Counted from the stretch's first letter, positions 45,285 to 54,822 are shown. The stretch: 64,000 nt of DNA from UBA6244 sp041582875 (GCA_041582875.1 JBFHGX010000003.1:24458-88457); one strand, 5' to 3'. A program made the numbers and translations. The notes: a model not told the origin generated them from the sequence alone.

Positions 45285-47387
45285 ATGCATAAAGGTTATC
45301 AGAAAATTCAATGGTTGAATATTGTGGCCAATCCCTTTTTTTTGGCCATCCCTTTTGCATTGCTCATTATCTGGTTTTTACCCAATCCGGCATCAAAATA
45401 CAAGGCTGTTTTTATCCATCAACAATTGGCCGACAAGCCCAACTCCTTCGATCACTTCTATGATTTGAATGGCGATGGAAAAGATGAACATATTATTGTT
45501 TTTCACAACATGGTTCGGGGGGAAGCAGCTATCAAGATAATGGATAATAGGGAGGTTACTTACGACCAATGGAATTTTCATGGCCAGCTGCAAACTGAAG
45601 AAATTAGTGCTCAGTATGCAGACTTGAATGGCGATGGCTTTTTTGAAATTTATCTGCTTTATTATAGAAGTGATTCTATCCTTATGGCAGGAATTCAACC
45701 CTACCCGGATAAAGACATGTTGTTCTCGGATAGGCTAATAACACGGGTGCAGCCAAAACACCAAAAAATTGACTATCAATTGCATGGATTTGACATTTGC
45801 GACTTCAATGGCGATGGGCATGAGGATTTAATCATTTCAATTTTGGCTGGTTTTTCAAAACAACCCCGAGGCATTTTTATATATGATCTTTATCAAGACA
45901 CCCTCATCAGAACAGCAATCATGGGGGCTTATTTTGGAAAGCCGGAAATAGTGGATATGGATGATGATGGGGTTCCTGAAATTATATGTGGTTCTTCCTC
46001 TCCAGGAAATATCCATGATTCGCTAGGAATACCCTACAGCGATTATAGTTCATGGTTTTTTTATTTCGACCATCAGCTTCGTTTCATCATTCCTCCCATC
46101 CAAAATTCAAATTTTCCCTCAAAAACTGGTGTCACAGCATTTACTAGCAATGAGGGGAAAAAGTTTATGGCAGTATTGCAAGAATATTTATCTACCGGCA
46201 CTCAAGACCTCATTTTTTATCATACGGATGGAAGGCAACATGCTAAAGTTTCGTTTGGTGATTCTCCGGAAGAAAAAAACCATACAATTCTGATTCCTTG
46301 CATACTTGAGGGATTACCCTACTTGCTTGTTTTTTCGAATAACGGAGTCCTTCATTTCGTTAACGAAAAATTAGAAACCAAACAACTGGACACAGAAGAA
46401 GACCTGTATTCGTTTTATCGTATCATTGATTTGGATGGAAATGGCACTCCTGAGTATATCTTTATCAATGAAATCGGAAATCGCATTACTATCCTCGATC
46501 AACATTTTATCCATCCAGTCGTAATAAACTCTCATCAGAAAGCCACCAATAGACTTCCGTTTGCGGTTGGGGTTAAGCACAATGGCTCAGAACAGAATTT
46601 ATTTTTCATTAAAGCGGATGAAATCCTGTACTACTACAAATACAAAAAAGATGGGCTTTACTATATGAAGTACCCTTTGTGGTTGTTGGTTTATCTATTG
46701 ATTACAGCAATTTTTTGGGCGATTCAGCGATTACAGTCGATGCAAACCAAGCGCAAACTACAAACAGAAGAAACCATCAACAGCTTGCAAATGCGAACCA
46801 TTAAAAATCAACTCGACCCCCATTTCATGTTCAATGTACTTAACGGACTGGCCAACAACGTGGCTATTGGTAACACGGCAGAGGCGCATAATCAAATTCT
46901 CAGATTCAGCAAGTTGATGCGCGCTTTAATGCGCAAAAGCGACAGGATTGACACCAACCTGAAAGATGAGCTGGATTTTGTGGAAAGCTACCTGGAACTG
47001 GAGAAATTCAGATTTAAAGAGGATTTCGAATATTTCATTAAAATCAGCGAGACGACAGAGTTGACCACCCGCATTCCTAAAATGCTGGTACAACTCTTGG
47101 TTGAAAACGGAATAAAACACGGATTAAGGAATAAAACAGGACTAAAACGCATTCACATTGAAGTAAATAGCCTTAATACGAAAACTCAAATTTTAATCAC
47201 CGACAATGGCATTGGACGCAAGGCAGCATTAAAATACAAAACAGAAAGTGGCAAAGGTCTATCGATTTTGCAAGATATGGTGAGCCTTAATAAAAAGCTG
47301 GGAGGAAAAGAAATTCAGGTAAATTATACCGATCTTTTCCACAAAGACGGTACAAGCGCGGGCACTAGGGCAAAACTCTTGTTTTAG
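45285..47387 (+). CDS. LytS-type histidine kinase with FG-GAP sensor domain
   Basis: This 700-residue membrane sensor has a signal-anchor helix (about 15-32), a large extracytoplasmic FG-GAP/VCBS region (about 45-440) with calcium-loop-like strings (DLNGDGKDEH, DLNGDGFFEI, DFNGDGHEDL, DMDDDGVPEI, DLDGNGTPEY), a transmembrane helix (about 462-482) and a C-terminal His_kinase domain of the LytS/YehU type with QLDPHFMFNVLNGL (H513), LVENGIKHG and ITDNGIG. LytS-type kinases usually pair with a LytTR response regulator, but none is in the window. FG-GAP as the sensing part is uncommon and suggests recognition of a protein or polymer. Confidence 0.88.
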   Translation: MHKGYQKIQWLNIVANPFFLAIPFALLIIWFLPNPASKYKAVFIHQQLADKPNSFDHFYDLNGDGKDEHIIVFHNMVRGEAAIKIMDNREVTYDQWNFHGQLQTEEISAQYADLNGDGFFEIYLLYYRSDSILMAGIQPYPDKDMLFSDRLITRVQPKHQKIDYQLHGFDICDFNGDGHEDLIISILAGFSKQPRGIFIYDLYQDTLIRTAIMGAYFGKPEIVDMDDDGVPEIICGSSSPGNIHDSLGIPYSDYSSWFFYFDHQLRFIIPPIQNSNFPSKTGVTAFTSNEGKKFMAVLQEYLSTGTQDLIFYHTDGRQHAKVSFGDSPEEKNHTILIPCILEGLPYLLVFSNNGVLHFVNEKLETKQLDTEEDLYSFYRIIDLDGNGTPEYIFINEIGNRITILDQHFIHPVVINSHQKATNRLPFAVGVKHNGSEQNLFFIKADEILYYYKYKKDGLYYMKYPLWLLVYLLITAIFWAIQRLQSMQTKRKLQTEETINSLQMRTIKNQLDPHFMFNVLNGLANNVAIGNTAEAHNQILRFSKLMRALMRKSDRIDTNLKDELDFVESYLELEKFRFKEDFEYFIKISETTELTTRIPKMLVQLLVENGIKHGLRNKTGLKRIHIEVNSLNTKTQILITDNGIGRKAALKYKTESGKGLSILQDMVSLNKKLGGKEIQVNYTDLFHKDGTSAGTRAKLLF

Positions 47388-47410
47388 TTCCAGTTCACCC
47401 AATGGTTGGT

Positions 47411-47671
47411 TTATTTCAGGTCTTTTTTAACCTTTTTTGCAGTATCATCAACTCCGTCTTTGATATCTTCAGCAGCTTCGCTTACTTTATCCTTGGTATC
47501 ATCTGCCGCATCTTTGATACTTTCTTTGGCGTCGTCCATGGCATCTTTGGCGTCATCTTTCATGTTCTCCACTTTTTCTTTGGCTTTTTCAGCCGGAGTT
47601 TTGGGCTGTCCACAAGAAACTAAAAACAAGCCCAATACAAAGGTTATAGCAAGTATTTTAAACATTTTCAT
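47411..47671 (-). CDS. Small lysine/aspartate-rich lipoprotein
   Basis: This 86-residue protein has the lipoprotein signal MKMFKILAITFVLGLFLVSC. The mature 66 residues are an amphipathic repeated helix (AKEKVENMKDDAKDAMDDAK, then IKDAADDTKDKVSEAAEDIK), similar to 11-residue-repeat proteins of the YtxH/CsbD/LEA kind. It is likely a periplasmic or outer-membrane helix rod with a stress or structural role. The low-complexity codons make antisense ORFs appear on the other strand; these are rejected. Confidence 0.75.
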   Translation of the reverse strand: MKMFKILAITFVLGLFLVSCGQPKTPAEKAKEKVENMKDDAKDAMDDAKESIKDAADDTKDKVSEAAEDIKDGVDDTAKKVKKDLK

Positions 47672-47882
47672 GATGAAATAATTTGATTCATAAATTGATT
47701 CTTGTCAAACGTACACAAAATTCAGTAGAATCACAAGTTAAGGGATTAACCACCTGTTCCATTTCGTACACTTACCGCACAATTGTGGTCGTTAAAGTGT
47801 TTACTTCCCAAAAGCAAAACGCAATCTATCTACCTGCATTACTGTGATTTAAAAATTCTTGCACGCTTGTTGATACGTCTAT

Positions 47883-47894
47883 TACAGAGTCAAT
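47883..47894 (+). repeat. 12-base string shared with 44966-44977
   Basis: TACAGAGTCAAT occurs here, 28 bases before the permease ATG at 47923, and again at 44966-44977 in the gap before the FG-GAP kinase gene. It may be chance or a shared control site. Confidence 0.3.
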
Positions 47895-47922
47895 ACAAAT
47901 ACCGAAATATAATTTATCCATC

Positions 47923-50316
47923 ATGATACGCAATTACTTCAAATTGGGCATACGGAATCTTATCAAGCAAAAATCCTATTCCATTATTAACATCATCGGG
48001 CTTTCCATCGGAATTACCGCTTTTCTGCTCATTGCCTTACACATACAATACGAAGTATCGTTTAACAAAAGTATTCCACAATCGGAGCAACTTTACAGAT
48101 GTGTTGAAATTCAACAAGCTCCCGGAGTTGGCGAACAGCATGTGGCCGTTACCATGGGACCTTTAGGACCAGCATTGGTAGATGATTTTCCCGAGGTAGA
48201 AAAATCGGTAAGGATGTTGTATTGGGGCGCTCAACCTTTACAATATGAAGACCAGTTTTTTGATCAAAAATATGTGGTTTTTATCGAGCCTTCAGTTTTT
48301 GATTTGTTTGGTGTGAAGTTAATATACGGAGACACTTCAAATGCATTAACAGAACCCAATTCATTTGTTCCCTCAGAAAAGCTGGCCATAAAATTGTTTG
48401 GCTCAGCAAACGATGCCATGGGGAAAGTAATACAAATCAACAGCAAGCCCTTTATGGTAACCGCAGTAATGGAAGATCAGTCTGAGCAATCGAGTTTCAG
48501 ATTGGAGGCCCTCATCCCCTATGAGTATATGTCCTCAAAATTCGATTGGCTTAATGGATGGCACAACAATTCCATTGACACCTATGTACGTTTGCGCGAA
48601 GATGCCAACCTGGATGAGTTGAAAGCCAAATTCCCCGATTTTGTCACTAAATATGCAGGTGATGAAAACCCCGAATGGCAATGGCAATTGTATTTGCAAC
48701 CAGTTAACGAGATTCACCTTAAATCGGGGCACATCAAATTCCAAATAATGAACTACAATCAAGGCAACATCAACATGGTATATGTTTTTTCCATTGTTGC
48801 ACTGCTCATTATATTGCTGGCCTGTGTAAACTTTATCAACCTTGCCATAGCACAGACAGTTAAACGATCGAAGGAAGTTGGCGTACGCAAAGTAATGGGA
48901 GCCGAACGGGTTAATTTAATTGGTCAATTCTTGGGCGAATCAACCATTCTTACACTGATTTCAATCATTTTCGCCTTGGTTATGGCAGAGTTTCTATTGC
49001 CTGCTTTTAACCAAATTCTAGGAACATCCTTTCGCCTTGATTTCTTCGGTAACTGGATTTTAAACATCGGACTACTGATCATTCTACTGGTAGTGAGCCT
49101 AATAGCTGGGTTTTATCCTGCTTTTTATCTGAGCAGACTAAATCCCATTTCGGTTTTACGCAGCGGATCGGGTGCTAAAGGCAGTTCTTCAGCCTGGCTA
49201 ACTAAAGCCCTGGTCATTTTTCAGTTTATTATTTCCATTGCCATGATTTTCAGCATCTCCGTTATTTACGATCAGTTTAACTACGCCCTCACCAAAGACA
49301 AGGGCATCAATTACTCCAATGTGCTTTCGGTAAAACTGTACGATAAAAATGACCAAACGAATGTGAACTACCTAAAAAATGAATTTCGTAAAGATCCCCA
49401 TGTATTAGATGTGGCTTTTGTGAGCGATATCAATGGAGTAGCCGGTTCACAATCATCTGTCCATGTGGATGACACCACGGAGACTACAGTAACCATGAGA
49501 TTCGGATTTGTGGACTACAACTTTTTCGATATGATGGAAATTCCCATTGTTTCCGGAAGGAACTTTGACAAGGCCTATGCTTTTGATGATAGTTCGGCTG
49601 TAATTCTAAACAGAGCTGCAGTTGCCTATTTAGGATGGAAAGATCCCATTGGAAAACAATTCAGACCTTTTTTGGATACCGTTACCAAAATGAAGGTGAT
49701 TGGTGTGATCGAAGACTATCACTATTATTCTATCCATTCAAAAATTGAACCTGCCATTTACTCCATCCGACCCGATCGATCGTATATGTTGGCGGTTAAA
49801 ATAACTGAGTTGAATAAGGAAGAAACCATTGCGTATCTTGAAGAAGTATGGAACAATCATTTTCCGGGGATACCTTTTAGCTACAATATGGCCAGCGACC
49901 GACTTCGACAAGAATATAATGATGAAGAAAGTACATTTAAAATATTTTCGATGTTTACTTTTTTGTCGTTAATTATTTCATGCCTTGGTTTATACGGATT
50001 AACGGCACTTACAGTGGAAAGAAGGAATCGTGAGATTGGCATCAGAAAAGTTTTTGGAGGTTCCATCGCTCAAATTTTGAAATTGGTAACGCTAAATTTT
50101 GTACAACTCATTCTATTGGCCGGACTTATGGCCACACCATTGGCATATTTCCTGATGAACAAGGCCATGAACAGTTTTGCCTATCACATTACCATTACAT
50201 GGAAATACTTCCTGATTTCCATTCTGAGTGCCCTTTTGGTGGCGATTATTACCATTTTCTACCATGCATTCAGAGCAGCTACTTCAAATCCGGTAGATGT
50301 ATTGAAGTACGAATAA
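47923..50316 (+). CDS. MacB/FtsX-type ABC transporter permease
   Basis: This 797-residue protein has the double-module build of the Bacteroidota permease family. A first transmembrane helix (IINIIGLSIGITAFLLIALH) is followed by a MacB-type periplasmic domain (about 45-280), three FtsX helices with the RSKEVGVRKVMGAERVNLI coupling loop, a second periplasmic domain (about 440-640) and three more helices with RNREIGIRKVFGGSIAQIL, ending SNPVDVLKYE. Such permeases need a separate LolD/MacB-like ATPase, and none is in the window. Substrates in this group are usually peptides, lipoproteins or antimicrobials. It is the only plus-strand member of the five. Confidence 0.88.
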   Translation: MIRNYFKLGIRNLIKQKSYSIINIIGLSIGITAFLLIALHIQYEVSFNKSIPQSEQLYRCVEIQQAPGVGEQHVAVTMGPLGPALVDDFPEVEKSVRMLYWGAQPLQYEDQFFDQKYVVFIEPSVFDLFGVKLIYGDTSNALTEPNSFVPSEKLAIKLFGSANDAMGKVIQINSKPFMVTAVMEDQSEQSSFRLEALIPYEYMSSKFDWLNGWHNNSIDTYVRLREDANLDELKAKFPDFVTKYAGDENPEWQWQLYLQPVNEIHLKSGHIKFQIMNYNQGNINMVYVFSIVALLIILLACVNFINLAIAQTVKRSKEVGVRKVMGAERVNLIGQFLGESTILTLISIIFALVMAEFLLPAFNQILGTSFRLDFFGNWILNIGLLIILLVVSLIAGFYPAFYLSRLNPISVLRSGSGAKGSSSAWLTKALVIFQFIISIAMIFSISVIYDQFNYALTKDKGINYSNVLSVKLYDKNDQTNVNYLKNEFRKDPHVLDVAFVSDINGVAGSQSSVHVDDTTETTVTMRFGFVDYNFFDMMEIPIVSGRNFDKAYAFDDSSAVILNRAAVAYLGWKDPIGKQFRPFLDTVTKMKVIGVIEDYHYYSIHSKIEPAIYSIRPDRSYMLAVKITELNKEETIAYLEEVWNNHFPGIPFSYNMASDRLRQEYNDEESTFKIFSMFTFLSLIISCLGLYGLTALTVERRNREIGIRKVFGGSIAQILKLVTLNFVQLILLAGLMATPLAYFLMNKAMNSFAYHITITWKYFLISILSALLVAIITIFYHAFRAATSNPVDVLKYE

Positions 50317-50352
50317 ATTCTGACATGAACCTAAACGCCGGTTTAGTCGGCA

Positions 50353-50919
50353 TTAATCAGTTGGTCCGGAAAGCTGATGAATCAGGCTATCTTCGATGAG
50401 CGACTTAATTCTAACCACTTCGTTTGTATGGCTATTGGGAATGGTCATCGACAATACATATTGCTGAATTTTCCAATCGTTGCCCTGCTTAACCAATACG
50501 CCGGAGCCTCTACAGATTTTCATTTGGGTATCCAACAACTCGTCGAACCAGGCAATTTCTCCTGCAGGGTGAAAATAAACATGCCGGTCGATGGAGGTAA
50601 AACTCCAGGCATTTCCTCTGTCGAAGAAGGGTTTGGCCCAAATCATGAATTCTTTTTTGTTCCAGTTTTCGGTGGCATCTGTCCCCAAAAAAGTAGCCTC
50701 ATCAGCAAAAAAGGCGAAATACTTTTCGAAATCGGCATGAGCAGCCGCCACATTGAAGGCGTCGAGCATACTGCAGATCAACAGACTATCTTTGGTTATG
50801 GGAATCGCTTCAGCGGAAGAAATCACCGAAAGGTTGTTGTTATGAACTTCATTTGGAGAACAACCCATCAGGAATACAAGTCCAAAGCCGAATACGATAA
50901 AAAGGATTTTGATTTTCAT
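50353..50919 (-). CDS. SnoaL/NTF2-like lipoprotein
   Basis: This 188-residue protein has a lipoprotein signal with lipobox FLMGC. The mature part is an NTF2-like fold of the SnoaL_3/DUF4440 type: AFNVAAAHADFEKYFAFFAD, ATFLGTDATENWNKKEF, AWFDELLDTQMKICRGSGVL and NDWKIQQYVLSMTIP. Such domains bind small molecules, but the role here is unknown. A perfect -7 box (TAATTTTG, 50946-50939 on the minus strand) lies 20 bases before the ATG. Confidence 0.78.
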   Translation of the reverse strand: MKIKILFIVFGFGLVFLMGCSPNEVHNNNLSVISSAEAIPITKDSLLICSMLDAFNVAAAHADFEKYFAFFADEATFLGTDATENWNKKEFMIWAKPFFDRGNAWSFTSIDRHVYFHPAGEIAWFDELLDTQMKICRGSGVLVKQGNDWKIQQYVLSMTIPNSHTNEVVRIKSLIEDSLIHQLSGPTD

Positions 50920-51035
50920 GGAAGATCGTTTATTTGTTCAAAATTACGGCATTTATTGGAAATGAGGTTTGTCGCTTTCTAACACAAAGACCAATTATGA
51001 CCAGTATTCAAAACCCACTAAAAAATGTCTCACCG

Positions 51036-52037
51036 CTATATTTTGGTTTTGGCATAGTAGTGAATGGATTTTAAAAAGTGGTATGGTTTTCCCATATCAC
51101 AAACCAATTGCGAACGTTGATACTGCTCCACTTTAAATGTATTGTTGGTCAGGCGTTCATTTTTTTCAAGAAAATCGAGACATACCAAACCCCTGCAAAT
51201 AAACAAAGCATTTATTCGTTTGAAGGTGTCTTTGTTTTTCTTAGGGTAAGGTAAATGATCTATCAAAGCCAACACTTCATTCATTAAGCCGATATACAAT
51301 TGGCGGAGCTCCTCAATTTTTAAGGTTGTGGTAGCCAAGGTTCTTACACCAGCTTGACGATCCTTGTATACATCAAAAATATCATTTTCCAATTGGCCAA
51401 TAGCCCCAAGCTTTCTTAACATTGTTACCTCCTCCGGGCTCAGATTTTCATGAAATGTACTCCGGTAAAACAACAGAGAACCACCCCCTTTTTCCTGAGT
51501 AATGCTCCAGATGCGTTCCCGACTTATTTCGGAAGAAACCTGCAACTTACTCAATATCTGAGCCTCATACACTTCAAATGCATACTTTTTTACCAGAGGA
51601 ACATTGGCAGAGTGATCCAGTGCTTTTCTGACAAAAGTTAAAAAAAGCTTCTCGTAATTGTTGCCACCTTCAACTTCATAAGGAATCTCAATAAACTTTC
51701 GGATAACCTCCAAAGGAAGATTTCTTTTATCAAAAAGATCATCAAAAAGTCCGGTACAGGCACCAAGGCAAGTAACAGAAAGCCGCTCATCTGCCGACAT
51801 CTTTCGTCCACGTAAGGTGCAATACGATTCGCCCAGCATGGCGGTAACGGCCACACCATAATAGCCTTTTATTTTTCGGTAGTCATGTTCATCAAGGCTT
51901 CCGTCATCATTCTTTCGGCTATTTAAAATATCATCCCCCAACGTTTGGTCCAAAAATTTTCGCTGTTTTTTAATGTTAAAAACAAGCGCAAACAGCAATT
52001 CCAGTAAATGTATCAGGTTACTGAAATAGTTTCTCAT
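51036..52037 (-). CDS. Putative class I isoprenoid synthase-like protein
   Basis: This 333-residue protein is almost entirely helical. It carries two acidic motifs placed as in class I terpene/prenyl synthases: DDLFD at 99-103 (a DDxxD motif, in CTGLFDDLFDKR) and NDIFDVYKD at 218-226, resembling the second metal-binding NSE/DTE motif with Asp in place of Ser/Thr and Glu. The spacing of about 118 residues and an intervening EKGGGSLLFYRS fit that fold, in which three magnesium ions bind a prenyl diphosphate. I recall related Bacteroidota proteins annotated only as class 1 isoprenoid biosynthesis enzyme. There is no signal peptide. No other terpenoid gene is adjacent, so product and substrate are unknown. 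Confidence 0.62.
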   Translation of the reverse strand: MRNYFSNLIHLLELLFALVFNIKKQRKFLDQTLGDDILNSRKNDDGSLDEHDYRKIKGYYGVAVTAMLGESYCTLRGRKMSADERLSVTCLGACTGLFDDLFDKRNLPLEVIRKFIEIPYEVEGGNNYEKLFLTFVRKALDHSANVPLVKKYAFEVYEAQILSKLQVSSEISRERIWSITQEKGGGSLLFYRSTFHENLSPEEVTMLRKLGAIGQLENDIFDVYKDRQAGVRTLATTTLKIEELRQLYIGLMNEVLALIDHLPYPKKNKDTFKRINALFICRGLVCLDFLEKNERLTNNTFKVEQYQRSQLVCDMGKPYHFLKSIHYYAKTKI

Positions 52038-52084
52038 GGGTGTTAATTAGAATGAATGAAAGCATTGCATTTCGGTTATCAAAG

Positions 52085-52113
52085 CAAAAGTAGCTTTTGT
52101 ATGGATATCGCAA
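52085..52113 (-). promoter_or_regulatory. Promoter of the isoprenoid-synthase-like gene
   Basis: On the minus strand TTG (52113-52111) is followed after 18 bases by TACTTTTG (52092-52085), an exact TAnnTTTG. The -7 box overlaps a small palindrome, CAAAAGTAGCTTTTG. Transcription would start near 52078, about 40 bases before the ATG. Confidence 0.6.
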
Positions 52114-52305
52114 CCGTAAAACAAGATGAAGATACGTTAATTATCATTAAAAAGACCTTTTAACGCACAATATTTGACAGTTAGGCTTTGTTTAGGCAAG
52201 ATATAAAACAGCGTTTTCAGACCAGGATTTCCAGTATTTCTTTAATTACCTCACCCCTCATACCAGCCCCCACAGCACAGTACCATAGGTACGACCGATA
52301 TCCTA

Positions 52306-52377
52306 ACGATGGAATTTATTCCATCGTAAATGACCTTGTTCCTATTCCACCCGACGGGTTTTGATCAACCCGGCGGG
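52306..52377. repeat. Two adjacent palindromes (REP-like)
   Basis: ACGATGGAA and TTCCATCGT (52306-52327) form a perfect 9-base-pair stem with loop TTTA. A second hairpin (52350-52377) pairs CCCGACGGGTT with AACCCGGCGGG with one mismatch. Neither is followed by a T tract. The pair lies 34 bases beyond the stop of a permease gene and looks like a repetitive extragenic palindromic element. Confidence 0.5.
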
Positions 52378-52410
52378 AGAGAGGATCATTCAAATGACAA
52401 TTATTCTCAA

Positions 52411-54804
52411 CTACTCATACCTCAGTGCCTCCACCGGATTTCTGCGGGCTACTTTTATTATTTGCAAACTCACCGTTGTTAGGGCTATTAGCAACGCTAG
52501 CAATCCGGCTGAAAGAAAGATCCACCAACTTACCGTTGTTTTGTAGGCAAAATTCTGAAGCCATTGCTGTGAAAAATAAAAGGTTAATGGAGTAGCAATG
52601 ATAAAGGCAATGGCCACCCATTTGATAATATCTCTGTTTAATAGCAGTATAATTTCATTGTTCTTTGCTCCATTCACCTTTCTAATTCCGATTTCTTTGG
52701 TCCGTTTTTCGGTCATAAAAATGGAAAGCCCCATTAAGCCGAGACTAGCCACTATGATTGCCAATATGGAAAATGCATTGATGAGCTTCAACAATAACTG
52801 TTCAGAAGCATACTGAGCATTCAATTGCTCATTTAGAAACGAATAAACTATGGGCTGACTGGGATAAATTTCTTCCATTTTTTTATGAATCGAAGCAATT
52901 GTTTCCTTTGCTTTATTCTGTTCGAAACGGGCCAGAACATATCTATTGACACGATCTTTAGGACCCCGCACGAAAAATGCAAAACTCTCAATTTCAGCAT
53001 GCAGCGAAGTATAATGAAAATCATCAACAACACCGATGATTTTAAAGTCAGTAAGGCTATTTTCATCAGAAGAGTCGTTGTTATTAGAAAAATCACCTGA
53101 GGCTATCTGCTCATCAGAAAACACTGTTTTTAATTTGTTGTAGAATGTACGGTTAATGATCCACCCGTCGGTGGCAGTTTCTTTGAGGTCGGTGGTATAG
53201 AACAGGGGCTTAATATCCAAGGTTTGTATGGCATATTTATCGATGAAGCCAAACTTAAATGGGAAGGAATTCTCTCCCGTTGTGAAGGTCATATCCTGAA
53301 ATTTGCTTCCCGGATAATGATTGGCAGTAGCCGTGCTCGTAATACTTGGCTCCTTTAACAGCTCGGCTCGGAATAGTTTTACCTTTTCATTTACCTGAGG
53401 TATTTTTATGACAGCAACATTGTCGCTGGAATAGCCCAATGCTTTATGCTCAATAAAATTCATTTGTTTATTCACCAGCAGAGCAAATCCCGTTAAGGCA
53501 ATAACCATCACAAACTGGAAAATAACCAAAGGTACGGCAGCTTTGATACCTTTAGGTTGCACATTTTCGTTTATGACAGTTTGCGTTTTAAACAAACTTA
53601 AAGAACTGAGAACAGACACTACCACCACAACAACAAAAAACAAACAAATTGAAATAAACCAAAATGCCGGACTTCTAAATGGGATAATCCAATGGGCAAA
53701 AAAATGCTCTGCAAGAACAAATTTTAAACTTGCCAGCAGGGAAATTGCAATAAAAAAACCCATGCTCACCGACAATAGTACCTCAATGGTTGTTTGTCCC
53801 AACAGATGAATTTTATTTCCACCCAGCGATCGAATAATTAAATTCGATTTTCGATAATAAGTACTTCTGGCTATATGCATAATGATAAAATTCATTAAGG
53901 CAATTGCAAATATTAAAAAGCACACCAACAGCAGAATATTGAGCGACGAGCGGCGAATGGTTGGCTGCTTTTCGTCAGACAAACCCTGTGTAAAATGTAT
54001 ATCACTCACAGGTTGCAAATGATGATTTATGGCCTCTAACGGTGGGCCATGCACAGCGCCTAAAATCGGTTCCAATTTTGTTTGAAGACTTTTCTCCAAT
54101 GCAGAAATATCAGCATGAGGATAAAGTTTTACATAAATCACACCCCCGAAAACCTTACGTGACTTCATGATTTTCACGGTAGGCTCGAAATGTCCTTTCT
54201 GAGAAAGTAACATGTCAATTTTTATATGAGATGCTTCAGGCAATGGTTCAATTATGGCTGTTATGGTATAGGCAATAAGGCTGTCCTGATTGGCTGTAAA
54301 CGATCGCAACAGCACTGTTTTTCCAAGCGGATCGCTGTAGGGGTATAGCTTTGATGCAAACTCAGGTGTTACCATCATGGTGTTGGGATCGTTGATGGAC
54401 TCCCTATTCCCGGAAATAACGTCTATTGAAAAATAATCCAAAAACGACTTGTTAACAAAAACGGCGTCCGTTGACTTAATTTTAGCCTCGTTTACAAATA
54501 CATCCTCTATATTATGCTTGTTATAAATTGTTGTGTGTGACTCAATTTCAGGGTAATCTCCCAAAACATCATCAAAAGCTGCAAAAGTGTTTGTATTGTA
54601 GGTTCCATCCCCGTAGCGCGTAATAATGCGATAGCTATTTTCACCATTGGGGATATATTTATCGAAACTAAAATGATAAAACGTAAATAACAGAATGGCC
54701 AGACTAACAGCCATGGCAATGCCCAGTCCTCCAATATTGATGGCCGAATAGGCCTTAAACATGAGTAATCGTTGAAAGGCAATTTTTATGCTTTTTTTGA
54801 TCAT
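52411..54804 (-). CDS. MacB/FtsX-type ABC transporter permease
   Basis: This 797-residue member of the permease array has two MacB-like periplasmic domains and two FtsX modules. The C-terminal coupling loop is KRTKEIGIRKVNGAKNNEII, and the protein ends ARRNPVEALRYE. The first coupling loop (YRKSNLIIRSLGGNKIHLL) is divergent: it lacks the usual KEIGVRK, so the two halves are not equally conserved. The start codon lies 18 bases after the stop of the preceding gene (54823), so both are probably on one transcript. No ATPase is adjacent. Confidence 0.86.
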   Translation of the reverse strand: MIKKSIKIAFQRLLMFKAYSAINIGGLGIAMAVSLAILLFTFYHFSFDKYIPNGENSYRIITRYGDGTYNTNTFAAFDDVLGDYPEIESHTTIYNKHNIEDVFVNEAKIKSTDAVFVNKSFLDYFSIDVISGNRESINDPNTMMVTPEFASKLYPYSDPLGKTVLLRSFTANQDSLIAYTITAIIEPLPEASHIKIDMLLSQKGHFEPTVKIMKSRKVFGGVIYVKLYPHADISALEKSLQTKLEPILGAVHGPPLEAINHHLQPVSDIHFTQGLSDEKQPTIRRSSLNILLLVCFLIFAIALMNFIIMHIARSTYYRKSNLIIRSLGGNKIHLLGQTTIEVLLSVSMGFFIAISLLASLKFVLAEHFFAHWIIPFRSPAFWFISICLFFVVVVVVSVLSSLSLFKTQTVINENVQPKGIKAAVPLVIFQFVMVIALTGFALLVNKQMNFIEHKALGYSSDNVAVIKIPQVNEKVKLFRAELLKEPSITSTATANHYPGSKFQDMTFTTGENSFPFKFGFIDKYAIQTLDIKPLFYTTDLKETATDGWIINRTFYNKLKTVFSDEQIASGDFSNNNDSSDENSLTDFKIIGVVDDFHYTSLHAEIESFAFFVRGPKDRVNRYVLARFEQNKAKETIASIHKKMEEIYPSQPIVYSFLNEQLNAQYASEQLLLKLINAFSILAIIVASLGLMGLSIFMTEKRTKEIGIRKVNGAKNNEIILLLNRDIIKWVAIAFIIATPLTFYFSQQWLQNFAYKTTVSWWIFLSAGLLALLIALTTVSLQIIKVARRNPVEALRYE

Positions 54805-54822
54805 CTTAGTGTAATTATTTGA

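Larger units (their letters stand above)
52038..52410. other. Intergenic region with promoter and paired palindromes
   Basis: This 373-base gap holds the minus-strand promoter of the isoprenoid-synthase-like gene (52085-52113) and two palindromes (52306-52377), listed separately. I see no RNA gene or credible ORF. Confidence 0.6.

Noticed and set aside
47406..47681. Hydrophobic plus-strand ORFs opposite the small lipoprotein gene
   Set aside because: They are antisense to a clear lipoprotein gene; the repeated GAT/AAA/GCC codons of that gene create serine/phenylalanine-rich open frames on the other strand.
50377..50982. 201-codon plus-strand ORF
   Set aside because: It lies antisense to the SnoaL-like lipoprotein gene, has no recognisable domain, and the minus-strand gene has a signal peptide, lipobox and family motifs.
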